A DNA stretch of 64,000 bases from Patescibacteria group bacterium UBA2023 (GTDB lineage: Bacteria; Patescibacteriota; Gracilibacteria; BD1-5; UBA2023). The stretch lies in the NCBI GenBank assembly GCA_002335145.1, contig DDBV01000034.1, positions 18,097 through 82,096 of the forward strand, in the 5' to 3' direction. The notes under the pieces were generated by a model. It saw only the letters and a program-made list of their open reading frames with translations. It searched no databases and had not been told where the DNA came from. This document shows positions 28,056 to 39,400 of the stretch, one piece after another. The position numbers were made by a program, and so were the translations under genes. The stretch's first letter is position 1; every line of letters begins with the position of its first letter.

Positions 28056-30743
28056 TTATCCGTTTGCTGCCTCCTCCTCGGACTCCTTGGCTTCTTCAAT
28101 CTCCTCGGTCTCAAGATCGGTATTCTTGTTTTTTGCGAGGGATTCATCGAAGAGGGAGAAATCCATCCGGTCAAGGAACCAGTCTATCGCACCTGCCCGA
28201 GAGAGAATCCAGTGAGCATCCATGTATTCCACGGTTTCTTCCAGACGCTTCTTCTCATTCTCGTTGAGGGCGGCGAGGCAGGAATCCGTCGAGTATTCTG
28301 CCGATCCCATTGTACAGACGGGTGAATCAATGATCGAAATCCGGGTCTTATATGCGTCAACCGCACTCAGACTCTTGCGAGCCGACTCGGTGGCATTGAA
28401 TCGGACCTTGTTCGTGTTTCCGGAGCAGTCCTTGCGGATGAGTCCGGCCGAATTCTGATACAGATAGCAGTTCGTGGTGTATGTAGCGTAGCCTGAGAAC
28501 ACCTGGTAGCTCGAAACCCGCTCTCCCCGGTAGATGGCGTTTTCAACTTCCTGGATGCGAATATTGAATTCAGCGGATTGTTCCGTCTCATTCCAGAGGT
28601 CCCACATGTCCTGGAAAGAGATCTTGCTCGTATCGACTCCGGCAATCTCCAGAAGTAGAACCTGCTCAAGAGACGAATCGAAGTACGCCTCGACTGGTTG
28701 ATTGTACTCGATTTCGAGAGATGCGAACACATCCTGCAAGGTTTTCTTTGCATTGCCCTCGTCCGGTTTTCTTTCCGGGTAGAGAGTCGCGAGATCGATC
28801 GTTGCGAATCGGCATCCGTAGTCTCCAGGAGTGCACTTGGCAGCTTCTTCGGAGTATTCTACGCCGTACATGAACCGCACATACATATCGAGAAATTCCC
28901 CCCAAGTTACGGCCTGCATCGGCAGGAGCATGGATTTCTTCGGGAGGAGACCGTGGTCCACGAGCCAGGCGATCCGACTATTGTATTCGATAGATTGGTC
29001 TGCAATATCCGAGTATACAGTTATTTGGCGGGCAGGGTTCGGTATCGAGGAGATATCCACTTCCTGCTTGAACATACGTCCGAGTGCGGCGTATGTGCGA
29101 TCGATATTCTTCTCGATATTGCGCTTTTCCGAAGTGATCGATACCGATACGGTGTGTGGAACAGGTCCGGATTCCACCTTGTAGAGCAGGATACTGCAGT
29201 TCGTCATTTCCGGGAGAATGTTCCCATTTTCATCTCGATCCATCGGGAAGTACGCATATCCGCTGCACTCAATAAGACCATCGATGGTTCCGAGTTTGAT
29301 GCGGGTCGGCTTGCCTCCGTAGGAATATGAGTCTCGGTAATCAGCGAATTCCTCGAAGCTATCGAACTGGTCATCGAATTCGGAGATGGAAAGATTGAAC
29401 GACTCGTGCAGATTGCCGAAGAATCCCGTGATGAATCCGTAGTACGCGCTGTATGCGAGAGAGTCGGACGATGAGAGAGTGAGTCCCAGCTCTGGCATAC
29501 GCAGTGGCAAGGCTGGTTTGGGGGAATCATAGAAAACGACATTTTGGAGAAATCGCGCATACTCAGCTTCGTAGGTATCCTGCAGCGTTGAGTCGTAGAA
29601 GGCAGCCTGGATATTCATGACGGCCGTGACATGGTCGTTGATACGGCCGATCAGAATCTTCGAGCTGCTATAATTCGGACCGCTTTTTGGAATGGCTTCA
29701 TAAAAAGTTTTTTCTCCGATAACGCGCTTCTTAAGCTTGTGGTACGAGCGGCTGTAAAATCCCTGGCTTTCGAGCAGGTAGAGGAATCGCTCTTCGTCAA
29801 CCTTGGGCGTGGAGATAAAATCGATCGTGACGCTGGAGAGGTCGGATTCATTCTTGCCGGTAGAGACAATCTGCAGGCGTGTTCGTTCTATGTAGACCTG
29901 TGTCTCGTAGTTCGATGGGTAGGATACCGAAACAAACGAGTCATTTATATATCCGTTATCGTTGGCTCATTCCACGATCCGTCGATTTTCGCGGAAGGCG
30001 GTATCCGAGTCTTTTTGTGTCGCCTCGTTTTTTGCAGCATTTTCAATGAAATCCCGCGCTTCGCCGATCCACAGGGCGTATCCGAGAGACGTGTCGTATC
30101 CGATGGTAAACGTCGGGATTCCCACGAGACGCCCATCGGCATCCAGGAGCGCGCCTCCGGAATTTCCACCAGCAATGGTCGCATCCGATTTGATATACTT
30201 TGCGTTGTTATACTCGATCGTGCCGCTCACGATTCCGGTTGTCTCGCTCACGGTGTCTGCCCCGATCCAGGGGTATCCGACCGCCGTGACGGACGACAGA
30301 TTATCAGGAAGCTCGCTGTCGTCGGCTATCTCAAGTGATCTGAAAAGGGAAAAATCAACCGGTTCACCGAATATATCGGTCGGATCAATTCGTAGAACCG
30401 AGAGGTCTTTCGTGCTGTCGCGATCTAGGACGTGGGCAGTAAACCGACAGTCGGGACGCTCTGCGCGGGAGGTGGTAACACAGATGGAAAAGGCATCGAC
30501 TTCCTTGTCCTGTCCATCTACAACGACGTGATTATTCGAAACCAGAAGTCCCGAATCATCCACGACCGATGCACTTCCCCAGCCGAGCATCTCGGGATAG
30601 GTGCCGTGGAGCATGTCGTAGCTGATGATCTGTACCACGGGGTAATACCGACCATCATCGGTCTGTGCTGATGTCGAGAGTGTACCGAGAGAAAGCCCGA
30701 GTCCCATGACGGCGAGCACAATACCCGAACGAAGAATTCGCAT
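28056..30743 (-). CDS. Secreted trypsin-like serine protease with large C-terminal extension
   Basis: 895 residues. A signal peptide ends near SAQ (26). The chymotrypsin-fold domain (about 30-245) has His72 in SNNHVV, Asp113 in TKDLSVL and Ser195 in GGNSGGAL, as in HtrA/DegP, but no PDZ domain follows. One TGA (29967-29969) joins it to a 635-residue C-terminal part; a standard reading would call two genes. The extension includes stretches resembling S-layer homology motifs (SRIAWLVDHGLLPKKS, AVTWGEFLDMYVRF) and ends in a very acidic tail. Probably acts outside the membrane, perhaps on surface proteins. The start codon directly follows a terminator U-tract. Confidence 0.9.
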
Positions 30744-30775
30744 AAAAAATACTGACGAAATACTTTCGCCAGTAT
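30744..30775 (-). terminator. Terminator whose U-tract abuts the protease start codon
   Basis: Stem ATACTG-CGAAA/TTTCG-CAGTAT with one mismatch (30749-30775), then TTTTTT immediately followed by the ATG at 30743. It ends the 157-aa gene upstream and leaves no room for a Shine-Dalgarno. Confidence 0.65.
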
Positions 30776-30806
30776 AGAGGGGTTTTATGCGTTGTCCAAA
30801 AGAATT

Positions 30807-31280
30807 TTACCCGAGTGAAGCCAATTCCTCATCGATCTTCTTGAGGTCCGCTTCCGCAGATGCAGTGAGATCCGATCTTCCGGCATTCTTGAATCGCTCC
30901 AAGTACGATTGGATCCGCTGTTTTCCGAGTTCAAGTTCGGATTTTCGGCGAGCTTTCTTCTGCTCCCCCGCCTCGATTTCGCGTGCTGCCTGCTCGTATC
31001 GGCTGATATCTATGCCATCCGGAAGGGCGGGAGTCTGCAGGTCGGACTTTCGGGAGGATGGTGATTCGAGTGAGAAGAGATCGTTCCATCATTCGAAGAA
31101 GCCTCAAAACGGCCACATCCGCTCGGAGGAATATTCGGGATTCTCCGTGAGAAAAGAGCGGTACTCATCGGGATTGGCGAACGATTTATCGAAGCGATGA
31201 ACGCGTCCGTCCCGATCACGAGCGTATGAACTCACCTTGGCGTAGAACATAAACAGATGGTTGAGGAGGTAAACGCTCAT
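30807..31280 (-). CDS. Hypothetical protein, 157 aa
   Basis: MSVYLLNHLFMFYAKVSSYARD at the N-terminus, a middle part with two TGA glycines (WPF-G-GFFE-G-WNDLF) and a charged coiled-coil C-terminal half (EQAAREIEAGEQKKARRKSE onward). No convincing signal peptide. It is well expressed in principle: consensus promoter, Shine-Dalgarno GAGGAG 7-8 nt before ATG, own terminator. No family recognised. Confidence 0.75.
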
Positions 31281-31295
31281 CGAGGATTCTCCTCG
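31281..31295 (-). promoter_or_regulatory. Hairpin that hides the Shine-Dalgarno
   Basis: In the minus-strand leader, CGAGGA-GAA-TCCTCG sits directly before the ATG at 31280; the GAGGAG ribosome-binding site forms one arm of the 6-bp stem. If it folds, initiation would be inhibited. Confidence 0.45.
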
Positions 31296-31307
31296 ACTGG
31301 CACCTAA

Positions 31308-31335
31308 ATTATATACGTGCCAATATTAAAATCAA
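31308..31335 (-). promoter_or_regulatory. Promoter of the 157-aa gene
   Basis: Minus strand: TTGATT (31335-31330), 16 nt, TATAAT (31313-31308). Transcript start about 20 nt before the ATG. Confidence 0.75.
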
Positions 31336-31392
31336 CAGCAAAAAGATTCGACACGGTATTGTCTTTTTCGTGTCGTGCCGAGGCTACCAATG

Positions 31393-32361
31393 TTACGACA
31401 GAAGCTGACTGGCTATGGCAGGGCCAAATGCCAATGCCAACATGAGTCCAATGGAGAGAAAGGGGCCGAACGGAATAATGGATGATCGTCCCGAAGCGAC
31501 CCATGCAATACCGAAAACAGAACCGATAATATAGGCGAACATGACTCAGAGAACTCCCCACATGCCACCGAGTAGTCCCATGAAGACAGCAATCCGGAGG
31601 TCTCCGAATCCCATCCAGGAAGGGAGTGGAGCGTCTGATTCGTTGTCTAGGGAATCTCTGCGGGAGAGCCCTACGAGCGAGACCATCCAAAAGGGGAATA
31701 CAACGAGGGATGCCATGAGATCTGCGAGCGCGCGGAATTTCCGGGTTTGGATCGCGTGCCACGCTCACGGAATGAGGATTTGCAGGGAGAAGAATACGAG
31801 AATGAGAAGAGCTGTGAATACCCCTTCGAAGAGTGCTCAGTGGCCGGTGTTGAAAAATCCGAAGAATGGGAGTGGCCAATCGAATTGCCAGGCAATCAGT
31901 TGCACGAGGAGAATCACGGTCGTAGCGGGTCGAATGATCTCATCCGGAATCTCCATGTGTCGAATATCGTACCATGCGACCGGAAAAAGCACAAACAGCG
32001 TCCCCATGGTCCACCACCACTCCCCAAAGGTCGGAAGCATACTCGGGGGTACGTGATACGACCACGAGAGTCCCCAAGAGAGCAATACCGCGCTGAGACC
32101 GCTTACAGCCTCCATGAGCAGATATGATGCGGGAATACCCCCTGCACAATAGCGACAATGCCCACGTGAGGCGAGCCACGAGAATACCGGAACGAGATCT
32201 CGAACCGAGAGTGTATGTCCGCACAGTGGACAGTGGCTTGATCCTGTGAGAAATCCGGATTCACCAGTACGGAGCCGATGGACTACGACCGAGAAGAAAC
32301 TCCCGAAAATCGTGCCGGTGACCCCGACGATCGCAAGAAAGAACCAATCCGTACTATGCAT
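31393..32361 (-). CDS. pilD: Prepilin peptidase (type IV leader peptidase)
   Basis: 322 residues, polytopic. Cleaves and N-methylates type IV prepilins at the membrane. The N-terminal cytoplasmic loop has two CxxC pairs (HCPLCGH about 43-49 and HCRYC about 68-72) followed by PASYLLMEAVSG. The catalytic aspartates are in WYDIRHMEIPDE and in MGFGDLRIAVFMG (GxGD). TGA=Gly at 31837 and two later sites. No pilin or pil genes are in the window, so its substrates lie elsewhere. The ATG overlaps the end of recO by 8 nt. Confidence 0.93.
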
Positions 32362-32935
32362 GGGCGAATGCTTGAAAGTGCGGAATCACGAACGTGCAAA
32401 TTGCAGATTCCGTATTTTTGTCTATTCCACGGATCGAGTGGACACTCGTGATAGGATAGAGCTCTAGAGCTTTAGAAATCTTCGCGACCACTGGTCATCC
32501 GTGGCATGCAGCGGGCAGTATGCCGAGCAGATTTCCGAGTCGCAGGAGAAAGACGCCCGTGCAGAACCGGAAACGTTCCGGATCGAGTAAACGATCGAAC
32601 GAGGCGACATAGTCATCGAAGAGTGAGGGGTACTCGAGTCGCTCCGGGAGATTCGCCGAGAGTCGTGCCACCACGTCGAGAAAATTTCTCAGTCGGGCAT
32701 AGTCGAGCAATCCAGGGTCGACCGACCGCTCGATGGAGTACTCCCGACAGAGATTCTTATTCGGTTTTACCTGTACCGTGAAGCGAGCGATTGTACCGAG
32801 GTCCAGAAGTGGGCGAGTGGAGGACATCTTGACCCACACCGAGATCTTGCCATATTCGCGCGAGAAAATTCGATAGAGAATGTCCTTCTCTCGAAAGAAT
32901 TTGCGTTCGAGTACGATTCCTCGGATAGTATACAT
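32354..32935 (-). CDS. recO: DNA repair protein RecO-like
   Basis: 193 residues, shorter than the usual 240. The N-terminal OB-fold matches RecO: IRGIVLERKFFREKD then LYRIFSREYGKISV. The middle has FLDVVARLSANLPER and VFLLRLGNLLGILPAACHG-G, where the last Gly is a TGA (32495-32497); the standard reading loses the C-terminal 47 residues. The C-terminal domain is reduced and lacks the four-cysteine zinc site. RecO loads RecA with RecR. It overlaps the prepilin peptidase start. Confidence 0.82.
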
Positions 32936-32950
32936 GGTAGCCGTTCGCGG

Positions 32951-34888
32951 TTAGCGGACGATGATCTTGCCATCCGTGACCTCGAACTTGACGGTATGGA
33001 CTTCTCCCGAGTCGGTCCCAACGATGAGCGTCCCGTCTTCGGGGGCGTAGATTGTATGGATTGTGGCTCCTACCGGCTCCAATTGTCCGATATAAGTGAG
33101 AGAGGTGACGTCTTGAAAACGCTTGGAATTTGGCTCGAATACCCATACCGCATTCCCAAGCAGGACGTAGAGGTAATATGGAGAGCGGGCGAGAAACATG
33201 CGTGGTTCGGGGCTGTTCTCTGGGAGGCGGTAACCGTCCGGAAGCTTGTTGATGACGATAGACTTGCGCGCGTAGCTCGGAGCTGAGACGACCCGGTCGA
33301 TCATAAGATCGCGCTTGAGGAGGTAGAATCCTCCATCGATGACGAAATCGAAGAGCTGGGTAGATGCCTCGACATCCGAGAAGATCGAGCTTCCTGCTGA
33401 GAATCCATTGACTCCAGGGCGGTGGCGAGCCACATCCGAGCCGCTCGCGGTAGACGAGAGGAGGTAGAGATTGGAATTGTAGGTATGCAGGGTCTCGGCC
33501 GATTGCCAGACAGGTTGTCCTGAGACGTTCACATAAGAGAATTCCCCCTTATAGAAACGCAGGACCCGGTTGGTGGCGGTGAGAATGTAGAGCGTATCAC
33601 CGACCATATCCCCCGAGGCAGCTTCTTCTCCGTCCGGGAGGGCGTAGGATTTGGTTTCTCCGCCGTGGACGTATGGGCCAACGACCGATTCTTTCATGAG
33701 GAAGTAGTATCGCTTGGATTCCTCGAATATTCCTACCACGTCGCTGCCGCTGCCATAGAGGAGCGTGTCGTTCGTGAGCGAGAACGATTCGATCCCGTTC
33801 GCTTCTTTCTTGAGGACCGATATGTCGGAGAGGAGTTTCGTTACATCGTTGAGGAAGAGTTGTTTATCGCGCACCTCGAAAATAAGGTCCTCGGCCTCTT
33901 TCATGTGGGTCCGGAAGAGTTCGGGGTTTCCGAGCTCCTTGCTCGCCTTCTGGATTGCGGCAGAGGCATCGACGAGTTTTTGTCGGTATTCCTCCGGTAT
34001 CGCGGTGTCTGCCTGTCCGGAAAAAACGCTCGACACTACGAGATACAGCAGGCTCACTGATACTGCCACTCCGAGCCCGAAGACGATTTTTCGGACGGTG
34101 GGGTTGCCGAGATCAATGAGTTGACTCACCTGTCCAACGATTTTTCCGACAAATTCATTCTTCTTGAGTGATTCCATAGCATTGCCGAGCTGCTGGAATA
34201 CAGTCGCGAGTGTGGACTTCGATTCCTCCACTCCGGAAGTGTTTTTCTCTTTTCCGGCATCGTTGTAGACGATGATAATGTCGGCTCGCTCTTCGGCAGT
34301 CTCGCGTTCCATAAGCTCGTCCACCACGGATCAGCGGTTCGCGTAGATACGCGACACATCCACGAGATCGTCTTCCGAGAGATGGTCCAGGAGGTCGATA
34401 TTGGAGATGAATACGGTATTCCCTGGTCCGACCGCGCCACTCGACACATAGGAAAACTCTGTCCCATCGGTGTCCATTCCCTGGGCGATATTCATGACCT
34501 GGTCGTGCTTCACGAAGTAGACTGTACTCCGGCCAAGGATCGAGAAGTAGAGCTCATCGCCCACGAGTCCCGAGAGGAAGACGGAAAGCCCCTCGGTGCT
34601 GTATTCGCGGGAGAATTCGCGCAGGTGTTTGTTGAGCTTCTCTAGGACGAACGAAAAATCCGAAAAGAATGATTCCTTCGCACGAATGCTCGACACGGCG
34701 AGGTCGAGGATCGATTTCTCTACGAACTCAGCGAGGTTCGAACTCGGCGAAGTAATCTGGTACACGATGCGAATATCCGGAGAGACATCCGCGGTTTTCG
34801 AAATAATTGAATGACCCCCCGGGTTCCCTTGTTTTTTAATATCCGCTCGAAGCATAGATGACAACATGAAATGAACGCCCTCTGGCAT
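32951..34888 (-). CDS. Membrane protein with PP2C-like N-terminal and beta-propeller-like C-terminal domain
   Basis: 645 residues. Residues 1-200 resemble a PP2C/SpoIIE-type phosphatase fold (ELYFSILGRSTVYFVKHD, GTEFSYVSSG, TVFISNIDLLDHL) but I cannot place all metal ligands. A TGA at 34331 (ANR-G-SVVDELM) joins it to a linker, one membrane span (about 267-290, KIVFGLGVAVSVSLLYLVV), a coiled-coil stretch and about 300 residues of repeated short beta segments (YYFLMKES, GDTLYILTATN, NLYLLSSTASG) typical of an extracytoplasmic propeller. The start may be the second ATG at 34867, which has AGAGGG upstream. Possibly a transmembrane signalling or sensor protein. Confidence 0.78.
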
Positions 34889-34927
34889 GCTGCCAATCTA
34901 TGGATTTTCCCTTCCGTGTCAACTCGC

Positions 34928-35536
34928 TTACGCGAAGGAATCGCGCAAAAATGAGATGGTCCGCCCGAGCGAATCGGCTGGATCTATGTTCGACCGGGAA
35001 TCGCGCTTCCGGAGAGCGAGAACCGGGAGAAATACCGACTCGTACCCTCCGACTCGGTGGGTGGCCACGATAGAGTAGAGTCGATCGAGAATTGCGTCAG
35101 CCTGGGATGACCGAAGGCGATTCATGTCTTCCTCGCTCGGTTTGTCCAGAAGGACCGCGTCTAGCGCGATCCCTCCAATCGACAGACCGAACGAGTCTTC
35201 GTAAAGCAGGTCGTCCTGGTCGGGGTAGAGATCGAGGAATATGGGCGGGAGTGCTTGTCCGTCCGAAGAGTCTGGCGGGAGGATAACGTTTGGCAAGACG
35301 ACATCGCCCGTTTCATGGTCGCTCGATACGGAGTCCGCGATCGCTGCGAAAATCATCGTCTCCGCTCAGGAGGATTCTACCGCTTCATCGAGAAGCCCGC
35401 GGACGTCTCCATCCGATCGGCAAGTGAGCGTGAATCCATGTCCCCGTGCCACGCCGTCTGGTCCGGAGGATGAGAGATTCAATCCTGCACGCAGGCTTTC
35501 GAAAAGTGATGGGTCGGTCGTGAGAATGGCAATCAT
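34928..35536 (-). CDS. Hypothetical protein, 202 aa
   Basis: Starts MIAILTTDPSLFESL and looks like an alpha/beta protein: two short hydrophobic strands, a DVRGLLDEAVESS-G-AETMIFAAIAD helix pair with one TGA, and a C-terminal helix with RTISFLRDSFA. No signal peptide. It precedes the PP2C-like gene by 39 nt and may be cotranscribed with it; a PP2C-related partner is possible but I see no motif that proves it. Confidence 0.75.
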
Positions 35537-35567
35537 GGTATTCCGGCTTGTGAGGGGACGATTCGGG

Positions 35568-35573
35568 TATAAT
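35568..35573 (+). promoter_or_regulatory. Candidate -10 box for the endonuclease gene
   Basis: Perfect TATAAT 40 nt before the ATG at 35614, in the 77-nt gap between divergent genes. The -35 region (TTGTGA, 14 nt away) is poorly spaced. Confidence 0.5.
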
Positions 35574-35613
35574 ATCGTGAGGATCGCTTTTTCCAACTTT
35601 TTTCTTCACTGAT

Positions 35614-36009
35614 ATGGATGGATCTTGGCAACAATGGGGAATTATCTTCGGACTCGCGGTCTTATCTTTTTTGATCGGGTGGATCTTTGGGCGGGTCGTC
35701 CGATCCCGTGATCTCTCGGATGCCCGAAGAGACGCGGTCAAACGTTCGGGATCGGTCATTCGCGGGCAGGTATACGAGAAGATTCTCCCGTATCTCCCGG
35801 ATTTCCCCTACGATCCGAGTGATATGGTCTTTGTGGGGCGGGGAATCGACTACGTCGTCTTTGATGGTCTCTCGGCTGGAGACGTTCGTTCGGTTGTTTT
35901 CCTGGAGGTCAAATCTTGATCGGCTCAGCTCTCTTCGCGCGAACGGTCTATTCGCCGATCCGTGGACGATCATCGGGTGGAGTATCGGGAGTATCGGATT
36001 CAGGAGTAA
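35614..36009 (+). CDS. Holliday junction resolvase-like endonuclease with N-terminal anchor
   Basis: 131 residues: one membrane helix (about 9-27), then the Endonuc_Holl-type core with VGRGIDYVVFDGLS, VVFLEVKS-G-SAQLSSRER and RVEYREYRI. The ID...EVK acidic/lysine triad is the PD-(D/E)xK signature, and the glycine after EVKS is a TGA (35917-35919); standard decoding removes the last 30 residues. The 3' end overlaps the convergent neighbour by 62 nt. Nuclease activity is inferred from family. Confidence 0.85.
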
Positions 36010-36475
36010 TGTATTGGTGGTACGTTTTCGATGTCCACTGCACGACATACCGTATCACCAGAGCCATCGTTCATATTGGAAAAACGAGGAATGCCAGTAT
36101 GAGGTAGGTGAGACTCGCCAACCCGAGAAGCCATATCCCTATTCAGGGATCGAGATCGGTCAGCAGGGATATGACGCTCACGAACGGATACAGAACGATC
36201 TCTGACGGAATCGACAACAAAATATTTTTTTTGTGTGCATCGGGGATTTTATGGCAGACGACTGTCTCAAGGATAAAACCCTGCGCGTAGCAACCGGGAG
36301 GATCGTCAGAACGGAGAAAGAAGTGCATATCGCCGCTCGGGATGCCAGCCTTTGCGCGCCCTTCTTCTATGTGCGGGAATATGCTTGCCAGCACAAGCAG
36401 TGAACAGATGGCGACCGCGAAGAGCGCGAAACAGGCGACAGAGAGGATATGGACGATCCGGAGGGCTCGATACAT
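35948..36475 (-). CDS. Small multi-span membrane protein, 175 aa
   Basis: Three hydrophobic spans (about 8-32, 90-105, 112-137), an extracytoplasmic-type loop with GIPSGDMHFFLRSDDPPGC and a Pro/Asp-rich tail. Two TGA codons read as Gly. It starts 9 nt after the stop of the giant surface protein gene and is probably cotranscribed with it. The tail is encoded antisense to the endonuclease gene. No family recognised. Confidence 0.68.
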
Positions 36476-36484
36476 GTGACGGTA

Positions 36485-39400
36485 TTATTCGTAAGACACG
36501 TTGATGGAGAGCCCCGTTTCCACGCTATACTGTCCCGCACCCTGGATAGCGGTCGGATTGGCGAGGTATTTGATCGTATAGATATAGGTCTTGAGGTTCC
36601 CGTTCGTATCGGCAGAGACTGGACGGCTCGCGATAGATGCATTTGGTACTACGAGCGGAGTTCCTCCGTAGGCTGTTGTGCCACCCGATCACGACTCTGC
36701 TCGATCATAACCGAATCAAGTCGATCCATTCCATGAGCCGATACCGCCTGTCGGTCCGTCCATGCTCGCGCCGGAGAGTGAGAGCGAATATCCGGCTCCG
36801 ACCGTGCGGATCGTTACAGTGGCTTCGGCGGTTTCGGAGATCGATCCGTTCGCGAGACTTCCGAACGAGAGCGTATTCGTATCAATGGTCATGGAGAAAT
36901 TGTCTACATAGAACACTCTCACATCCTCACTCGTATTTCCGGCTTCGTCCGAGACAGAGAATGTTACACGGTAGAGTCCTGCCGAGAGGTTCGCGAGCTG
37001 GTAGGTCGCGCCGGTCCCGGTCGCGCCAGACCAGGCAATTGGCGATCCGGAAGCGGCGGAGTAGTTCCCAGCTCCATCATTGTTCTCAAGTTCGAGAGTT
37101 GTCGGTGGAGTGCTCGAAATTCACCCGGTGTCGGTATAGGCGTACCGGAGGACGAGGGTGCCATGTGCGAAGAGTGTGCCGTCCGATAGGCTCGTGGTGA
37201 TGGAGGGTAGCACTACGTCGTAGACATTTTCTGCTCCCGGAGTTCCTTGCGGTGTTCCTGTATCAAAAAGTGTCCGTGCCTGCCCGGTATACCAGTCGCT
37301 TGAATCCGTTCCATCTCCTGGATAGGGACGTCGTTCCATTGATGCGGGGGAATCGGCGTTTCCAATGAGTGGATCGAAGGCTACGGTCGCGCGATCAACC
37401 TCCACATCCGAAGCATTTTTCAGGATCAGATCGGGGTTACTCGATGAGAGCGCGAGCGTCATATCGGTGTGGGCTGCCGTCACATCGTTGTCCTTTAGGA
37501 GGTTTCCTCCGCTTGTGACCGCTGTCTTGGTAATGAGATAGTAGCCGTTTGCAGGGATAGAAGCACTCGGCAGGGAGAGATTCACCCCATTTCCTCAAGC
37601 GTTTTCTATACTCCATCCGTTCAGGCTCACGGACGAGCTTGAGAGATTTCGGAGCTCTATGTACTGAGACGCGCTCGAACCGGTCTGAGACCACATGATC
37701 TCGTTAATCACGACCGATGCCGAGAGCGTGACACGATTGGCACTGGATTCCGTGGGAGAAGTATTGCCCGAGGTATCCGACAGTGCGGCGGTCGCGAGCG
37801 AGAGCTTGGATGTTCCGATTGTGGCGGCGGAGACTCCCGCACCATTGAGGGTAATTTCCGCGGTGGTGGAAGAGGTGATTGCGACCGATGAATTGCTTCC
37901 GAGACTTCCACCGGACGATAGTACAAAGTCGGTTGCGGCGTTCGAAGTATTGATCGTTGCAGCATCGATTGCCTCGGAGAATGTGACGATGATTACATCG
38001 TCCGATACCCCGCCACTCTTCTCATCGTATCGCGCGCCGATGATGACCGGGCCGACCCGATCGGTAGCGGGAGATGCTGTCGTTTCGTTTGGGACGGTAT
38101 TTCATACCGAATCTTCGAGCGTGGAATTGGAAACAACCCGTACGTCCGGCGTCACGGATGAGTCCGCGAGAGGCTTCTCTGTGAGATTCACGAAGAGTCC
38201 CGTTCCGCTCGTGGTATACGAGTCGACCGAATAGTTCGCCACAGAAACGGAGAGTCACGAGGTATCGCTTCCGAGTGCCTCGGAATACGACAAGATAATC
38301 CTGTCGACCCGCCCATCTCCGTCTCCATCGGCGGTCTCGCGGGAGAGGAGTTTTGGTGCTACTCCGTCGCTTGCGTTCATCGTTCTGGATGCCAGATGAT
38401 TCCCGCGTCCATCCTCCAGCCCCCCGGCTGTATAGACTATTTGAGGTGCGGCGTTTGTGTCTGTCGTGGCACCCGTCTCGGTGAGGCGGAGATAGAAATA
38501 CCGGTCGTTCGATGCGTCACCCGAGAAATTCGCGCTGAATTGGAGGGGGTTGTACCCATTGACCGAGAAATCCGAGGCCGAGACCGAGCTATCCGGGACA
38601 GACTCGGACAAGGTAATATAGAGAGCATCGATCTTACCGTTCGAGTCCGAATCCCGCGTATTTGCCGAGATGATGATCGGAGCAGCGGCATCCGATACAG
38701 CCTGATTCGAGAAGTTCCCGCTTGCATTCCCTGTGAGGTCTTGGTAGATGCTCGATGCGAGCGTGATGGCGAGAGAGCCGGTGCCCGTATCTATCGTATC
38801 ACCCGAGAGAGCGAGATTGATGGTATCTCCCGAGACCGAGACCGAAGAAATCGACATATTAGACGGTTCGTTCGAGAGGGTCCATCCGGCGAGAGTAGAG
38901 GTCGAAGCCATGGCCTCTGAGAACCGTACCGCCATACGGTCGAAAACCCCGTTCGTATCATCATCGAAGATGCTCACGGAAACAAGGCGTGGTACGGCAT
39001 CATCATCGGGCGTGATGGCAGTAGTAGCGAGCTTGCGTCCGGACGGATCGGCGAGAGATCCTTGAGTATACGTGATACTCGGCGTGGTGGCGGTGGAGCC
39101 AGTATTGGTGAATCGCAGCTCGAAAGTGGTATCATTCGGGGTTGTAACCGTATCGATACTCGAAGGTATGCCGATACCAGCTCCGATGGAAAAATCCGCA
39201 ACATTGAGAGTAGAATCAATGATCGGCTCACTCATGGTAATGCTTATGGCATCGATTTGCCCGTCAGCATCGCGGTCCATAGTGCTTGCTGAGCTGATGG
39301 ACGGGGGAGTGGAATCGATCGCGAACGAGTTTGAAAGGACGTTATTGGAGACGGTTGCAATGGAGTCATATGCCCGGAGCATAAGAAATGCCGTGGCAGT

